DNA of 64,000 nucleotides from Salinilacustrithrix sp034522155 (GCA_034522155.1 JAXHLP010000005.1:1-64000); one strand, 5' to 3'. Counted from the stretch's first letter, positions 14,910-24,836 are shown. Notes: generated by a model from the sequence alone, not told the origin. Numbers and translations: made by a program.

Positions 14910-16802
14910 ATGTCCAACGGGCCCAAGCCAGCAACCGAGCACACACGCGCGACGAACGCAGCGGTCCACGCCGACCTCGACGACGCCGACTTCGAGCGCG
15001 CCAACCGGGGGCTGATCGCCCGGCACCCGACCGGCCAGATCGAGGGGCCGGTGGGATTCGCCTGGGACACCGGCCGCTACGACTTCATCGAGCAGGGCAC
15101 CGCCGCGCCCGACACGGTGAATCCGAGCCTGTGGCGCCAGGCCCAGCTCAACGCGATCCATGGGCTGTTCGAGGTGGCACCCGGCCTGTGGCAGGCGCGG
15201 GGCTACGACCTGTCCAACATCACCTTCGTCGAGGGCACCGACGGCTGGATCGTGATCGACCCGCTCACGAGCGCGGCCTGCGCGCGGGCGAGCCTCGACC
15301 TCGCCAACCAGCACCTGGGGGAACGCCCGGTCACCGCCGTGCTCTACACCCATCCCCACGCCGACCACTTCGGTGGCGTGCTGGGGGTCACGAGCGAGGA
15401 CGAGGTCCGGGCCGGCAACTGTCGGATCATCGCGCCCGAGGGCTTCCTGCGGGAGGCGGTGTCGGAGAATCTTCTTGCCGGTCCGGCGATGGCTCGTCGG
15501 GTGAACTACCAGCTCGGCTTGTTCCTGCCGACGGGACCACAGGGCCAGGTCGACGCCGGTCTCGGCAAGGGCGGCCCGCTCGATCTCCCCGGCCTGCTCG
15601 CGCCGAGCGAGGACGTCACCCACACCGGTCAGGAGCTCGACGTGGACGGTGTGCGCATCCTGTTCCAGCTCACCCCCGGCACCGAGGCGCCGGTCGAGAT
15701 GAACTTCTCGTTCCCCGACCGGAACTGGCTGTGCATGGCCGAGAACTGCACCCACACGATGCACAACCTCGTGCCGATCCGGGGAGCCCAGGTGCGCGAT
15801 GCGCTCGCCTGGTCGAAGTACATCGGCGAGGCCATCGAGCTGTTCGGCGCCTCGAGCGATCTGTGTTTCGCGTCCCACCACTGGCCCCGCTGGGGTCGTG
15901 CCGACGTGCACGACTTCCTCCGCACACAACGTGACCTCTACCGGTTCATGCACGACCAGACCCTCAAGCTCGCCAACGAGGGACTCACCCCCGACGAGAT
16001 CGCCGAGACGATCGAGCTCCCGCCCGAGTTCCTCGCCCACGGCCACACCCGCCCCTACTACGGCGACCTCCGCCACAACGTGCGGGCCGTGTACCAGCGC
16101 TACCTCAGCTGGTACGACGGCAACCCCGCCCACCTCGATCCCCATCCGCCGGTGGAAGCCGGGCGCCGGTACGTGGACTTCATGGGAGGCGCCGAGGCCG
16201 TCGTGGCCCGTGCCCGGGAGTCATTCGACGAAGGCGACTACCGGTGGGTCGCCGAAGTCGTGAACCACGTCGTCTTCGCCGACCCGTCGAACACCGAGGC
16301 CCGGGACCTGCAGGCCGACGCCCTCGAACAGATCGGCTACCAGCACGAGTCGGCCATCTTCCGCAACGCCTACCTGACCGGCGCCAACGAGCTGCGCAAC
16401 GGCCCGCCCGGCTTCGGCGGCGGCACGAGTGCGCTGGCCGGGGCGTTGGATGTGGAGCAGGTCTTCGACGCCATGGCCATCCGCCTCGACGCCGAGACCG
16501 CGGCCGGCATCGAGCGATCGGTCAACGTGCGCGTCGACGACGCGGTGAACGAGCCTGCCGACTGGGTGCTCGGCCTCTCGAACCGGACCCTGTGGTCGAT
16601 TCCTGGGCGTCACGACGCCTCGGCCGCCGCCACCCTCGCGACGAGCCGGAGCACCCTCATCGCCCTCTACCAGCGCGAGGTGACCGTCGAGGGCGCCGTG
16701 GCCGACGGGTCGGTGACCGTGGACGGCGACGTCGGAGCCGTGATCGGCATCTACGAGCTCCTGGTGGTGCCGACCGGTGGCTGGGGCATCGTCGAACCCT
16801 GA
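14910..16802 (+). CDS. SdsA1-type alkyl sulfatase
   Basis: 630 residues. The metallo-beta-lactamase domain has the zinc motif THPHADHFGG (about residue 148), then FSFPDRNWLCMAENCTHTMH and a helical dimerisation domain (RRYVDFMGGAEAVVARARES). The C-terminal SCP2-like domain ends with LVVPTGGW. These enzymes hydrolyse alkyl sulfates to alcohol and sulfate. No signal peptide is visible, so it looks cytoplasmic, unlike secreted SdsA1. The ATG lacks a Shine-Dalgarno but has CACAGT 6 nt before it, fitting leaderless initiation. Confidence 0.88.
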   Translation: MSNGPKPATEHTRATNAAVHADLDDADFERANRGLIARHPTGQIEGPVGFAWDTGRYDFIEQGTAAPDTVNPSLWRQAQLNAIHGLFEVAPGLWQARGYDLSNITFVEGTDGWIVIDPLTSAACARASLDLANQHLGERPVTAVLYTHPHADHFGGVLGVTSEDEVRAGNCRIIAPEGFLREAVSENLLAGPAMARRVNYQLGLFLPTGPQGQVDAGLGKGGPLDLPGLLAPSEDVTHTGQELDVDGVRILFQLTPGTEAPVEMNFSFPDRNWLCMAENCTHTMHNLVPIRGAQVRDALAWSKYIGEAIELFGASSDLCFASHHWPRWGRADVHDFLRTQRDLYRFMHDQTLKLANEGLTPDEIAETIELPPEFLAHGHTRPYYGDLRHNVRAVYQRYLSWYDGNPAHLDPHPPVEAGRRYVDFMGGAEAVVARARESFDEGDYRWVAEVVNHVVFADPSNTEARDLQADALEQIGYQHESAIFRNAYLTGANELRNGPPGFGGGTSALAGALDVEQVFDAMAIRLDAETAAGIERSVNVRVDDAVNEPADWVLGLSNRTLWSIPGRHDASAAATLATSRSTLIALYQREVTVEGAVADGSVTVDGDVGAVIGIYELLVVPTGGWGIVEP

Positions 16803-16872
16803 TCCCGCCCGGGTCGTGTCGAGCGGTTCCTCCCCTGATCTGCGCCCGCGATTGGAGCTCCCCTCGAGGCAG

Positions 16873-17700
16873 TCAGCCGACCCAGGCTTCGCTCCGGGAC
16901 CAGAGCTCGGCGCCGAGCTCCGGGGTGGCCGCCTCGCTCGGCTCCTTGTGCCCGCCCTCCGCGTAGAACAGCCCGGACTCGCCAGCCAGGTCGGGATCGG
17001 TGGCGCAGCGCAGGGTGGTCTGGGCGCCCTCCTCGGTGGACTTCATGAACCGCGTCATGATCGGCCGCACCGGCCAGGGAACCCGTCGCCAGATGTCCGA
17101 GGCGATCACACCGGGGTGCAGCGCGTAGCTCGTCAGCACCTCCGGGTCCTCGCGTCGAGCGAGCTCCTGCGCGAAGCACACGTTGGCCAGCTTCGACACG
17201 CCGTACTCCGGCATCCCCGTCACCGACTTGGTCGGGCGCTGGACCGCGTCGAAGTCGATGTCGTCCGGCGCGTAGTGCGAGTCGCTCGACACGCAGACGA
17301 CCCGCGCCGGTCCGCTGTGGCGGAGGAGGTCCAGGAGCCGGGTCGTCAGCAGGAAGTGGCCGAGGTGGTTGATGCCGAACGCCAGCTCGAAGCCCTGGAC
17401 AGTCTGACCGCGCTGACCGGCGACACCGGCGTTGTTGATCAGCACGTGGACCGGCTCGTCGAGCCCGATGACCTCGTCGGCTGCGGCCCGGACCGACTCG
17501 AGGTCCGCGAGGTCGCAGGGTACGAAGTGGGCGTCGCCGTCGCCTGCTTCGATGTCGTCGAGCACGGGCGTGGTCCGCTCGCGGGAGCGGCCGAGGATGA
17601 TCACCCGTCCGCCACGTCGGGCCAGCGTCAGCGCGGTGTCGCGTCCGATGCCCGTGTTGGCGCCGGTGATGCAGAAGGTCCGGCCGTCGAGGTCAGGCAC
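16873..17700 (-). CDS. Short-chain dehydrogenase (retinol dehydrogenase-like)
   Basis: 275 residues. It has the cofactor motif CITGANTGIGRDTAL, NNAGVAG, the serine in VVCVSSDSHY and the catalytic YGVSK. The GRSRERT segment after the second strand suggests NADP(H) preference. It belongs to the RDH/WWOX-like classical SDR group; the substrate is unknown. The gene is divergent from the SnoaL-like gene, with the 34-bp hairpin repeat between them. The GTG start at 17700 fits the usual N-terminus. Confidence 0.85.
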   Translation of the reverse strand: MPDLDGRTFCITGANTGIGRDTALTLARRGGRVIILGRSRERTTPVLDDIEAGDGDAHFVPCDLADLESVRAAADEVIGLDEPVHVLINNAGVAGQRGQTVQGFELAFGINHLGHFLLTTRLLDLLRHSGPARVVCVSSDSHYAPDDIDFDAVQRPTKSVTGMPEYGVSKLANVCFAQELARREDPEVLTSYALHPGVIASDIWRRVPWPVRPIMTRFMKSTEEGAQTTLRCATDPDLAGESGLFYAEGGHKEPSEAATPELGAELWSRSEAWVG

Positions 17701-17757
17701 GACGTCGAGCCTGGCAGGTCACTGGCTCGGTCGACACCTCCGACGGACGAGAAGTAC

Positions 17758-17792
17758 GGGGACCTGCGACAATCGCCCTTTCGGCGCAGGTT
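17758..17792. repeat. GACCTGCG hairpin element, copy 1
   Basis: GGGGACCTGCGA followed by CAATCGCCCTTTCGG and CGCAGGTT. The 8-nt outer arms GACCTGCG/CGCAGGT(T) form a stem with a 16-nt inner part. An almost identical copy lies at 30774-30807. Here it sits in a divergent promoter region 55 bp before the SnoaL-like gene, so it may be an operator or part of a promoter. Confidence 0.7.
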
Positions 17793-17846
17793 CGAAGGAG
17801 TTCCGGACCACCTGGGTGCCCATCGGCGACCGAACGGAGAGACCAC

Positions 17847-18263
17847 GTGGACGATCACGAGCAGATCAAGCAGCTCAAGGCCCGCTACTTCCGGACCATG
17901 GACACCAAGGACTGGGGCGGGATGCGCCAGGTGTTCACCGACGACGTCACCATCGACACGACGGCGTCCGGCGGCGACACCGTCACCGGGGCCGACGAGT
18001 TCATCGCGTTCCTGCGGGAGACGCTCGGCGACGTCGTCACCGTCCACCACGGGCACATGCCCGAGATCGAGATCACGTCGCCCACGACGGCGACGGGGGT
18101 CTGGGCGCTGGAGGACATCCTCGTGTGGCCCAGCGGCATGCGCCTCGAGGGCTACGGCCACTACCACGAGACCTACGAGAAGATCGTCGACGGCGAATGG
18201 CGCATCTCCTCGTCGACGCTCACCCGCCTGCACATGGACTTCACGAACCCCGACGAGGACTGA
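17847..18263 (+). CDS. SnoaL-like/NTF2-fold protein
   Basis: 138 residues matching the SnoaL_4 polyketide-cyclase-like fold: IKQLKARYFRTMDTKDWGGM, FTDDVTIDTTASGG, VTGADEFIAFLRETLG, VHHGHMPEIEI, and a C-terminal YHETYEKIVDGEWRISSSTL. Such proteins are small single-domain enzymes or binding proteins, often beside SDR genes in steroid or aromatic pathways. The GTG start has GGAGAGACC upstream. Specific function not recognised. Confidence 0.85.
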   Translation: MDDHEQIKQLKARYFRTMDTKDWGGMRQVFTDDVTIDTTASGGDTVTGADEFIAFLRETLGDVVTVHHGHMPEIEITSPTTATGVWALEDILVWPSGMRLEGYGHYHETYEKIVDGEWRISSSTLTRLHMDFTNPDED

Positions 18264-18311
18264 CGGATGGGCAGCTGGGGTGTGAGCGCCGGGATGCGGG
18301 CGTCACGCGGG

Positions 18312-19238
18312 TCAGCCCGCGAAGGCTGCGGCGAGGACCTGGTCCCGTGCGCGTGTGAACGCCTTCGCGACCTCGGTCTTCGCCAACGCGTCGAAGCCGT
18401 GGAAGGCGCCCTCGACCACGTGGAGCTCGCATTCGACGCCGGCCGTCCGGAGCCGCTCGGCGTAGGCGACGTCCTCGTCGTGGAAGAGGTCGAGCGTGCC
18501 GACACCGATCCACGCCGGCGGGAGACCGGACAGATCCTCGTTCCGTGCCGGCGCGGCCGGCGGAGGGACGGACGCAGACCCTGGTGGCTGGCCGAGATAG
18601 GCCGCCCAGCCGAATCGGTTGGCCTTGTTGTCCCACAACCGCACCTCGGTGTCGTCGAACCCCGGGTCGGTGGCGGTGCGGTCGTCGAGCATCGGATACA
18701 CGAGGATCTGCGCCACGGGGGAGACCGCGTCGCGCTCCCGGGCCAGCAGTGCCAGACCGGCGGCGAGCCCACCACCGGCGCTCGCACCACCGATCGCGAC
18801 GCGGGTGGTGTCGACGTCGTCTCGGGACGCGAGCCACTCGAGCGCGTCGTGACAATCGTGGAGCGGTGTGGGGAACGGGTGCTCCGGTGCCAGCCGGTAC
18901 TCGACCGAGGCCACGACGGCGCCGAGCTCCTCGGCGATCCCGCGACACGTGCGGTCGTCCTGGGCCGCCGTCCCCATCACGAACCCGCCACCGTGGATCC
19001 ACAGGAGCGCGGGGTGGGGCCCGTCGCCTCGTGGCGGACGATGGAGTCGGACGTGGATGTCGCCCACGTCATGGACCTCGATGTCGTCGGACGCACCCCG
19101 CAGCAGCCGCTGCGTGAGCCATCGGGTCAACCCCAACGTGCGCTCGCTGACGGCTCGCCGAGGGAGGAACGGGGCCGCGCGCCGCAGCTCGGGATGGTAG
19201 GCGGACCTCGACAACAGGCGCTTCGGTGGTGGCGGCAT
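18312..19238 (-). CDS. Hormone-sensitive-lipase-family alpha/beta hydrolase
   Basis: 308 residues. The oxyanion motif HGGGF is followed by the nucleophile elbow IGGASAGGGLAAG, the acid region GTLDLFHDEDVAYAERL and the catalytic His in EGAFHGFDAL. It probably cleaves short-chain or lactone esters in the cytoplasm. The ATG of MPPPPKRLL is chosen; longer in-frame extensions are low-complexity. It is convergent with the SnoaL-like gene (48 bp). Confidence 0.85.
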   Translation of the reverse strand: MPPPPKRLLSRSAYHPELRRAAPFLPRRAVSERTLGLTRWLTQRLLRGASDDIEVHDVGDIHVRLHRPPRGDGPHPALLWIHGGGFVMGTAAQDDRTCRGIAEELGAVVASVEYRLAPEHPFPTPLHDCHDALEWLASRDDVDTTRVAIGGASAGGGLAAGLALLARERDAVSPVAQILVYPMLDDRTATDPGFDDTEVRLWDNKANRFGWAAYLGQPPGSASVPPPAAPARNEDLSGLPPAWIGVGTLDLFHDEDVAYAERLRTAGVECELHVVEGAFHGFDALAKTEVAKAFTRARDQVLAAAFAG

Positions 19239-19488
19239 CCGGTTCCTCTCGACCGGTGCGGACCGTACCCGGTGGGGCGAGTGCGCGAGGCTGTCCCCAA
19301 CCGTCGCCGGGCGTCGGCGGTCGCTGGGTCGCTGATCCCGAGATCGCCGCGCTGCCCGGCGGCGATGCCGTGACGCCCGACCCGGACGGCACCGAGCCGC
19401 TCCCGCCGTCGATCCACCATCTGTATCCGTGTCGACATCCGGGACGGTGGCGCGGTACGCGCGGCGCTCGGATCCGGACGCGACCAGG

Positions 19489-20559
19489 TCATATGGTGAG
19501 TGGTGCGTGGGGGAGGTCGTCGAGGACGAGGCGGGCGAAGTGCTCGCACTCGGCGAGGTGCGGGTAGCCGGACAGGATGAAGGCATCGATGCCCACGTCC
19601 CGGTAGGCATCCAGCTTGGCCCGGACCTGGTCGGGGTCCCCGACGATCGCCGCACCCGCGCCTGAGCGGGCCCGCCCGATGCCGGTCCAGAGGTTGGCCT
19701 CGGCGAAACCGTCGTCGTCGGCCCCGTCGCGCAGTTCGGACTGTCGTGCCACGCCAGCACTCCGAGCGTCGAGCGAGCGATGTCGGATCGCCTCGCCCGT
19801 ATCCGCGTCCAGCTGTGAGACGAGGCGTCGAGCGGCGTCCATCGCTGTGCCTTCGGTCTCCCGGACGATCACGTGGGTACGCAGCCCGTAGCGCAGTTCC
19901 CGGCCTTCGGCCGCGGCGAGCGCGGCCATCTCGTCCACGGTCGAGGCGACCGAAGCGACGGTGTCGGGCCAGGTCAGGAACACGTCGGCCTGCTCGGCAG
20001 CCGTGCGCTTGGCGTCGGGAGAGAAGCCACCGAAGTAGAAGGGCGGACAGCCGCCGTGGACCGTTGCGATCCGTGGCGGGTCGAGTTCGAGGTCGACGAA
20101 GTCGCCGCGAGTCACGACGGGCTCGCCCTCGAGGAACGATCGCAGCGCGGCCATGTGCTCGCGCGTGCGCTGGTACCGCGGCCCGCTGTCGAGGGTCTCG
20201 CCCGGCAGGTCCGAGCTGATGATGTTGATGGTGAGTCGACCACCCAGCAGATGGTCGATGGTCGCGAGCTGGCGAGCGAGCTGGGGCACGACCAGCTCCC
20301 CGCAGCGGACAGCGACGAGCAGTCGCATCCGCTCGGTCAGGGGCGCGACGGCGCTGGCGAAGGCCACCGAATCGATCCCGAGGGCATAGCCAGATGGGAG
20401 GAGGATGTTGTCGTAGCCGAGCCGTTCGGCGGTGAGCGTGATGTCGCGGCAATGCGGCCACGACGACACGAGCTCCGGGTCGGGCACACCGAGGAACTCG
20501 TAGTCGTCGTCGCAGAGCGCGCCGAACCACGAGATCTCCGGGACGTCGGGACGGGTCAC
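19489..20559 (-). CDS. Luciferase-like (SsuD-type) flavin monooxygenase
   Basis: 356 residues. It shows bacterial luciferase-family motifs FASAVAPLTERMRLLVAVR, QLATIDHLLGGRLTINII, GPRYQRTREHMAALRSFLEG and PPFYFGGFSPDA, closest to alkanesulfonate monooxygenases using FMNH2. It likely oxidises a sulfonate or related substrate. The GTG at 20559 overlaps the stop of the upstream aldo-keto reductase (GTGA) and has GAGGGGG upstream, showing translational coupling. A sulfur-related role would fit the SulP, alkyl sulfatase and sulfatase genes elsewhere in the window. Confidence 0.82.
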   Translation of the reverse strand: MTRPDVPEISWFGALCDDDYEFLGVPDPELVSSWPHCRDITLTAERLGYDNILLPSGYALGIDSVAFASAVAPLTERMRLLVAVRCGELVVPQLARQLATIDHLLGGRLTINIISSDLPGETLDSGPRYQRTREHMAALRSFLEGEPVVTRGDFVDLELDPPRIATVHGGCPPFYFGGFSPDAKRTAAEQADVFLTWPDTVASVASTVDEMAALAAAEGRELRYGLRTHVIVRETEGTAMDAARRLVSQLDADTGEAIRHRSLDARSAGVARQSELRDGADDDGFAEANLWTGIGRARSGAGAAIVGDPDQVRAKLDAYRDVGIDAFILSGYPHLAECEHFARLVLDDLPHAPLTI

Positions 20560-21461
20560 GGCAGCGCTACCCCCTCGGAGGCCACGATCAGGTCGTACAC
20601 GTCGGTGCGATCGAGGTGGACCGAGCATGCTGCGATCGACGCGACGATCCGCTCGGGGGTCTGGGTCCCGAGAATGGCCACGGGACGGGACGGGTGGGCG
20701 AGCACGAACGCGACGGCGACATCGGCCCGTCGGACGCCCTCGCGCCTGGCCAGGTCGTCGAGCTTCGTCGTCAGCTCAGCGGGGACGGCGTCACCCGAAG
20801 CGAGCCGGCCACCGGCGAGGGGTGACCACGCGAGGGGGAGGGTGCCGGTCGCCATGCAGTGGTCGAGCACGCCGTCGCGGATGGGATCCAGCGTGAGCAC
20901 CGACAGCTCGGGTTGCGACGTGGCCAGTGGCTCGCCGAGGTGGGCTTCAACCGCCCGGTGCTGCTCGACGTTGTGGTTCGAGACGCCGATGGCGCGGATC
21001 TTGCCCTCGTCGCGGAGGGAGCAGAGCGTGTCGACGACGTCGGCCGGATGGGCGAAGAGGTCCGGTCTGTGCACCTGGTACAGGTCGATCACGTCGACCC
21101 GGAGCCGTCGCAGCGATTCCTCGCAGGACCGGCGGACCGCGTTGGGGGACGAGTCGTAGGGCACCGGGGGTGAGATGCCGCCCTTGGTTGCGAGCACCAT
21201 GCGCTCGCGGAGCGCCGGCGATTCGGACAGCACGTCGCCCAGCAGTCGTTCGTTCTCGCCGAAGCCGGCACCACCCCAGTCGAGGCCGTACACGTCGGCG
21301 GTGTCGACGAGGTTCAAGCCGGCGTCGAGCGCAGTCTCCAGCACGTGCTGGGCGTGGCTGACGTCGTCGTGGGTGAACCGCCAGCACCCGAACGCGAGTG
21401 GCCCGACCGGTTGTTCGATGCCGGCGATGCGACGAGCGTCGGCGGCGACCAGTGATTCCAT
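20556..21461 (-). CDS. Aldo/keto reductase
   Basis: 301 residues, TIM barrel. Catalytic tetrad positions are visible: LVDTADVYG (Asp, Tyr), LATKGG (Lys) and YQVHRPDLF (His). The C-terminal ILGTQTPERI segment fits NADPH binding. It is translationally coupled to the downstream luciferase-like gene and divergent from the Gfo/Idh gene only 20 bp away. It could recycle the aldehyde made by the monooxygenase, but that is inference. Confidence 0.85.
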   Translation of the reverse strand: MESLVAADARRIAGIEQPVGPLAFGCWRFTHDDVSHAQHVLETALDAGLNLVDTADVYGLDWGGAGFGENERLLGDVLSESPALRERMVLATKGGISPPVPYDSSPNAVRRSCEESLRRLRVDVIDLYQVHRPDLFAHPADVVDTLCSLRDEGKIRAIGVSNHNVEQHRAVEAHLGEPLATSQPELSVLTLDPIRDGVLDHCMATGTLPLAWSPLAGGRLASGDAVPAELTTKLDDLARREGVRRADVAVAFVLAHPSRPVAILGTQTPERIVASIAACSVHLDRTDVYDLIVASEGVALP

Positions 21462-21481
21462 GCTGGGTAGGGTCCCACACG

Positions 21482-22555
21482 ATGAGCGCGGCCCTCCGGT
21501 ACGGGATCGTCGGGTCCGGGATGATGGGGATCGAGCACCTGCTGAACCTTGCGCACGTACCCGGGGCCGAGGTCACCGCGATCGCCGATCCGCACGAGGG
21601 GTCGCGCGCGTGGGCGCGGAGCGCGGCTCCCGACGGGGTCCGCTTCGAGGCGTTCGCCGACCATCGAGCGCTGGTGGACAGCGGGCTGTGCGACGCCGTG
21701 GTCGTGGCCACACCGAACATGACTCACCACGACGTGTTGTTGGACCTGCTGGCGACTGACCTCCACCTGCTCGTGGAGAAGCCGCTCTGTACGACGGTTT
21801 CGGACTGCCTGGAGGTGATGGAGGCCGCGGCGGACCGGGAGGCCGTGGTGTGGGTCGGGCTCGAATACCGCTACATGCCTCCGGTGACGCGCCTGATCGA
21901 TGCCGTGCACGGGGGCGAGATCGGCCGGCTCCGGATGGTGGCCATCCGCGAGCACCGCTTCCCGTTCCTTCGCAAGATCGACGACTGGAACCGGTTCAAC
22001 CGAAACACGGGCGGCACGCTGGTCGAGAAGTGCTGTCACTTCTTCGATCTGATGAACCACATCGTCGGAGCACGGCCGGTGCGGGTGATGGCCAGCGGCG
22101 CCCAGGACGTGAACCACCTCGACGAGGTCTACGACGGCGAGGTCCCCGACATCATCGACAACGCACTGGTGATCGTCGAGTATCCGAGCGGGGTCCGTGC
22201 CAGTCTCGATCTGTGCATGTTCGCCGAGGGATCCACGAACGCCGAGGAGCTCGGTGTGGTCGGCGATCTGGGCAAGGCCGAGGCCATGCTTCCGTCGAAG
22301 AAGTTCCGCGTCGGGAGGCGCAAGGACGGGCGTGAGGGGGTGACCAGCCAGGTCGTCACCGACGATCGGGTGCGCTGGGAGGGGTTCCACCACGGCTCGA
22401 GCTACCTCGAGCACCTCGACTTCCTCGCGGCCTGTCGGTCGGGCACGGCACCGGCGGTCAGCCTCGCCGACGGCTTGTGGAGCGTCGCCGTCGGGGTGGC
22501 TGCCCAGCGCTCGATCGCCGAGCGGCGGGTCGTCGAGCTGCGTGAGGTGTTCTGA
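21482..22555 (+). CDS. Gfo/Idh/MocA-family oxidoreductase
   Basis: 357 residues. The N-terminal Rossmann motif YGIVGSGMMGIEHL, VVVATPNMTHHDV and the LVEKPLC dinucleotide-binding Lys motif are followed by an alpha/beta substrate domain (GGTLVEKCCHFFDLM with the catalytic His). Probably a sugar or inositol dehydrogenase; substrate not determined. TAGGGT (21468-21473) lies 8 nt before the ATG, so transcription starts at or near the start codon. The 20-bp gap to the divergent AKR gene leaves no room for separate leaders. Confidence 0.85.
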   Translation: MSAALRYGIVGSGMMGIEHLLNLAHVPGAEVTAIADPHEGSRAWARSAAPDGVRFEAFADHRALVDSGLCDAVVVATPNMTHHDVLLDLLATDLHLLVEKPLCTTVSDCLEVMEAAADREAVVWVGLEYRYMPPVTRLIDAVHGGEIGRLRMVAIREHRFPFLRKIDDWNRFNRNTGGTLVEKCCHFFDLMNHIVGARPVRVMASGAQDVNHLDEVYDGEVPDIIDNALVIVEYPSGVRASLDLCMFAEGSTNAEELGVVGDLGKAEAMLPSKKFRVGRRKDGREGVTSQVVTDDRVRWEGFHHGSSYLEHLDFLAACRSGTAPAVSLADGLWSVAVGVAAQRSIAERRVVELREVF

Positions 22556-22602
22556 CGACGCGCGACCGTGCTCGGCGAGGCGATGTCGCTACGTTGCCCG
22601 GC

Positions 22603-23739
22603 GTGCTCCTCGCCTCCCGCGAGATCCTCCGTGCCAAGGTGCGCTTCGGGCTGCTCGCCGGTGCCGTCGGGCTGCTCGTGTTCCTCATCCTGTTCCAGCA
22701 GGCACTGCTCGGCGGACTGGTGACCAGCTTCATCGGCGCCGTCGACAACCAGGATGCACCGGTGCTGGTGTTCAACGAACAGGCTCGGCGGAACGTGGAG
22801 GGGAGCTTCCTGCGCGACGACCAGGTCGAGGCCGTGCGCGGTGTCGCCGGGGTCGCGGCGGCCGAGCCGATCGGTGAGGCGACCTACACCGTGGAGGCGG
22901 GTGGCGAGCTGGTCGACGGCGTGCTGTTCGGCTACCCACTCGATGGCCCGGGCCTCGGAGCGCCGACGTCGCTGACCGAGGGTCGATTGCCCACCGCCCC
23001 GGGTGAGGCGGTGGCGAGCGCGGCCGACGAGGCCGAGGGGTTCGCCATCGGCGACGTGGTCCGCGTCGTGGGCGACGGTGGTCCCGAGATCGAGATCGTC
23101 GGTCGCGGCGAGGATCTCCGCTGGAGCGTCGCGCCCACGATGTTCGTGGACTTCTCGACCTTCGAGCAGGCGCAGCTCGCCGCCAATCCCGAGGCCACAG
23201 CAGTCCTGCCCTCGCTGGTGGCGGTGCGACCGGCCGACGGGGTCGATCTCGATGTGCTCACCGACCGCATCGACGAGTCGGTCGACGGCGTCGAGGCGCT
23301 CACCAATGACGAGGCGGTCTCCTCGTCGCCGGGCGTGTCCGCGGTGAACCAGTCGTTCCGGATCATTCTTGCGCTGGCCTTCGGCGTGGTGACGCTGGTG
23401 GTCGCGTTCTTCTTCCTGATCCTCACCGTCCAGAAGGCCAAGCCCCTCACGCTCCTGCGGGCCGTCGGCGCGCCGGTGGGATACCTCGTGGGCAATCTGG
23501 TCGCCCAGATCGTGGTCGTGATGCTCGTCGGCATCGTCATCGGCATCGGTCTGGTCCTGCTCACGGGCTCACTCACCACCGGTGGGGCCATCGAGGTACA
23601 GCTCGAGCCCGGGACCGTCGTGCCAACCGTGGCCGGTCTCACCGTCCTCGCGCTCGTCGGTGGACTGGCTGCGGTACGGCGTGTCCTGCGCATCGAGCCG
23701 ATCCGGGCGACGGTCGACACGGGAAGCGAGCTCGCATGA
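22603..23739 (+). CDS. FtsX-type ABC permease 1
   Basis: 378 residues in the MacB/LolC layout: one N-terminal transmembrane helix (FGLLAGAVGLLVFLILFQ), a large extracytoplasmic domain (about 45-250), then three C-terminal helices. The GTG at 22603 is chosen because TACGTT (22590-22595) lies 7 nt before it and relatives start at this point; TTG 22594 is an alternative. It is the first gene of a three-gene unit (permease, permease, ATPase) linked by ATGA overlap. Exports or extracts lipids, peptides or drugs; no membrane-fusion protein gene is present. Confidence 0.82.
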   Translation: MLLASREILRAKVRFGLLAGAVGLLVFLILFQQALLGGLVTSFIGAVDNQDAPVLVFNEQARRNVEGSFLRDDQVEAVRGVAGVAAAEPIGEATYTVEAGGELVDGVLFGYPLDGPGLGAPTSLTEGRLPTAPGEAVASAADEAEGFAIGDVVRVVGDGGPEIEIVGRGEDLRWSVAPTMFVDFSTFEQAQLAANPEATAVLPSLVAVRPADGVDLDVLTDRIDESVDGVEALTNDEAVSSSPGVSAVNQSFRIILALAFGVVTLVVAFFFLILTVQKAKPLTLLRAVGAPVGYLVGNLVAQIVVVMLVGIVIGIGLVLLTGSLTTGGAIEVQLEPGTVVPTVAGLTVLALVGGLAAVRRVLRIEPIRATVDTGSELA

Positions 23740-24836
23740 GAGTCGCGATTCGTGAGCTCGTCCGCCGTCCGGGCCGGTTCAGTGTCGTGGGCGGCGCGCT
23801 GGTGGTGCTCGTGCTGTTGCTCCTGTTCCTCGGTGGCCTGCTCGACGGTCTGTACCTGAACTCGACCGGTGCGGTCCGCGCGCTCGACGCCGATGCGGTG
23901 GTGTTCTCCGACGACGCACGTCGATCGTTCCTCCGGTCGGAGATCTCGCCAGACCTGGCCGAGACGGTGGCTTCGGTCGAGGGCGTCGAGCGGGTCGGTG
24001 GGCTGGGCTTCGCTCTCCTCGGGGTACGGATCCCCGGCGAGGAGGACGTGGCCGATGGCGCGGTGGTGGGCTACGAACTGGGGTCCAGCGAGCTCCCGGA
24101 GCCGCCCGCTCCGGGCGAGACCTATGCCGATCGCCAGCTCGCGGAGGACGGTGCAGCCGTCGGCGACGAGCTCCTCGTCGGTCCGGCCCAGGTGTCGCTC
24201 ACGATCGTCGGCTTCGTCGACGACACGAACTACCTGCAGCAGGCGGGGCTGTGGGTCGAGCCGGGCACGTGGCGTCGGGTGCTCGCCGAGAACCGGCCGG
24301 ATGCGCTCGTCGCCGACGGGGCGTTCCAGTCGCTCGTGGTCCGGATCGACGGTGCCGACGCCGCCGAGGTGCGAGACCGGATCGACGAGGCCACCGGGGG
24401 TACCGACACGCTCAGCGACGACGGCGCCATCGGCGCCATCCCCGGCATCTCCGAGCAGAACGCCACCTTCACGGCCGTGATCGGCGTGACCGTCGTCGTG
24501 GCCGGACTCGTGGTCGCTCTGTTCTTCGCGCTCCTCACGCTGGAACGGCTCGGCCTCTACGCGGTCCTCAAGGCATTCGGCGGCTCGTCGCGCACGTTGG
24601 TGCTGGGTGTGATCGTGCAGGCCGTGGTGGTGGCCGTCACCGCGTTCGTGATGGGCGGGGCGCTGACCGTGGGTCTGCTGCAGGTCGTGCCGGGAGAGAT
24701 CCCGCTGCAGCTCGAGCCGTCACGCGCCGTGTCCACCCTCGTGAGCGTCACCATTGCCGCCGTCGTCGGCGGGTTGGTCTCGCTGCGACGAATCGTCCGT
24801 ATCGACCCGGCGTCAGCCATCGGTACCGGTGTGTGA
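23736..24836 (+). CDS. FtsX-type ABC permease 2
   Basis: 366 residues with the same four-helix plus extracytoplasmic domain plan as permease 1 but divergent sequence (VVGGALVVLVLLLLFLGGLL at the N-terminus, LERLGLYAVLKAFGGSSRTL before the last helices). The start overlaps the stop of permease 1 (ATGA), so the two are made together and probably form a heterodimer. The VLKAFGG turn is the FtsX coupling-helix signature. Confidence 0.82.
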   Translation: MRVAIRELVRRPGRFSVVGGALVVLVLLLLFLGGLLDGLYLNSTGAVRALDADAVVFSDDARRSFLRSEISPDLAETVASVEGVERVGGLGFALLGVRIPGEEDVADGAVVGYELGSSELPEPPAPGETYADRQLAEDGAAVGDELLVGPAQVSLTIVGFVDDTNYLQQAGLWVEPGTWRRVLAENRPDALVADGAFQSLVVRIDGADAAEVRDRIDEATGGTDTLSDDGAIGAIPGISEQNATFTAVIGVTVVVAGLVVALFFALLTLERLGLYAVLKAFGGSSRTLVLGVIVQAVVVAVTAFVMGGALTVGLLQVVPGEIPLQLEPSRAVSTLVSVTIAAVVGGLVSLRRIVRIDPASAIGTGV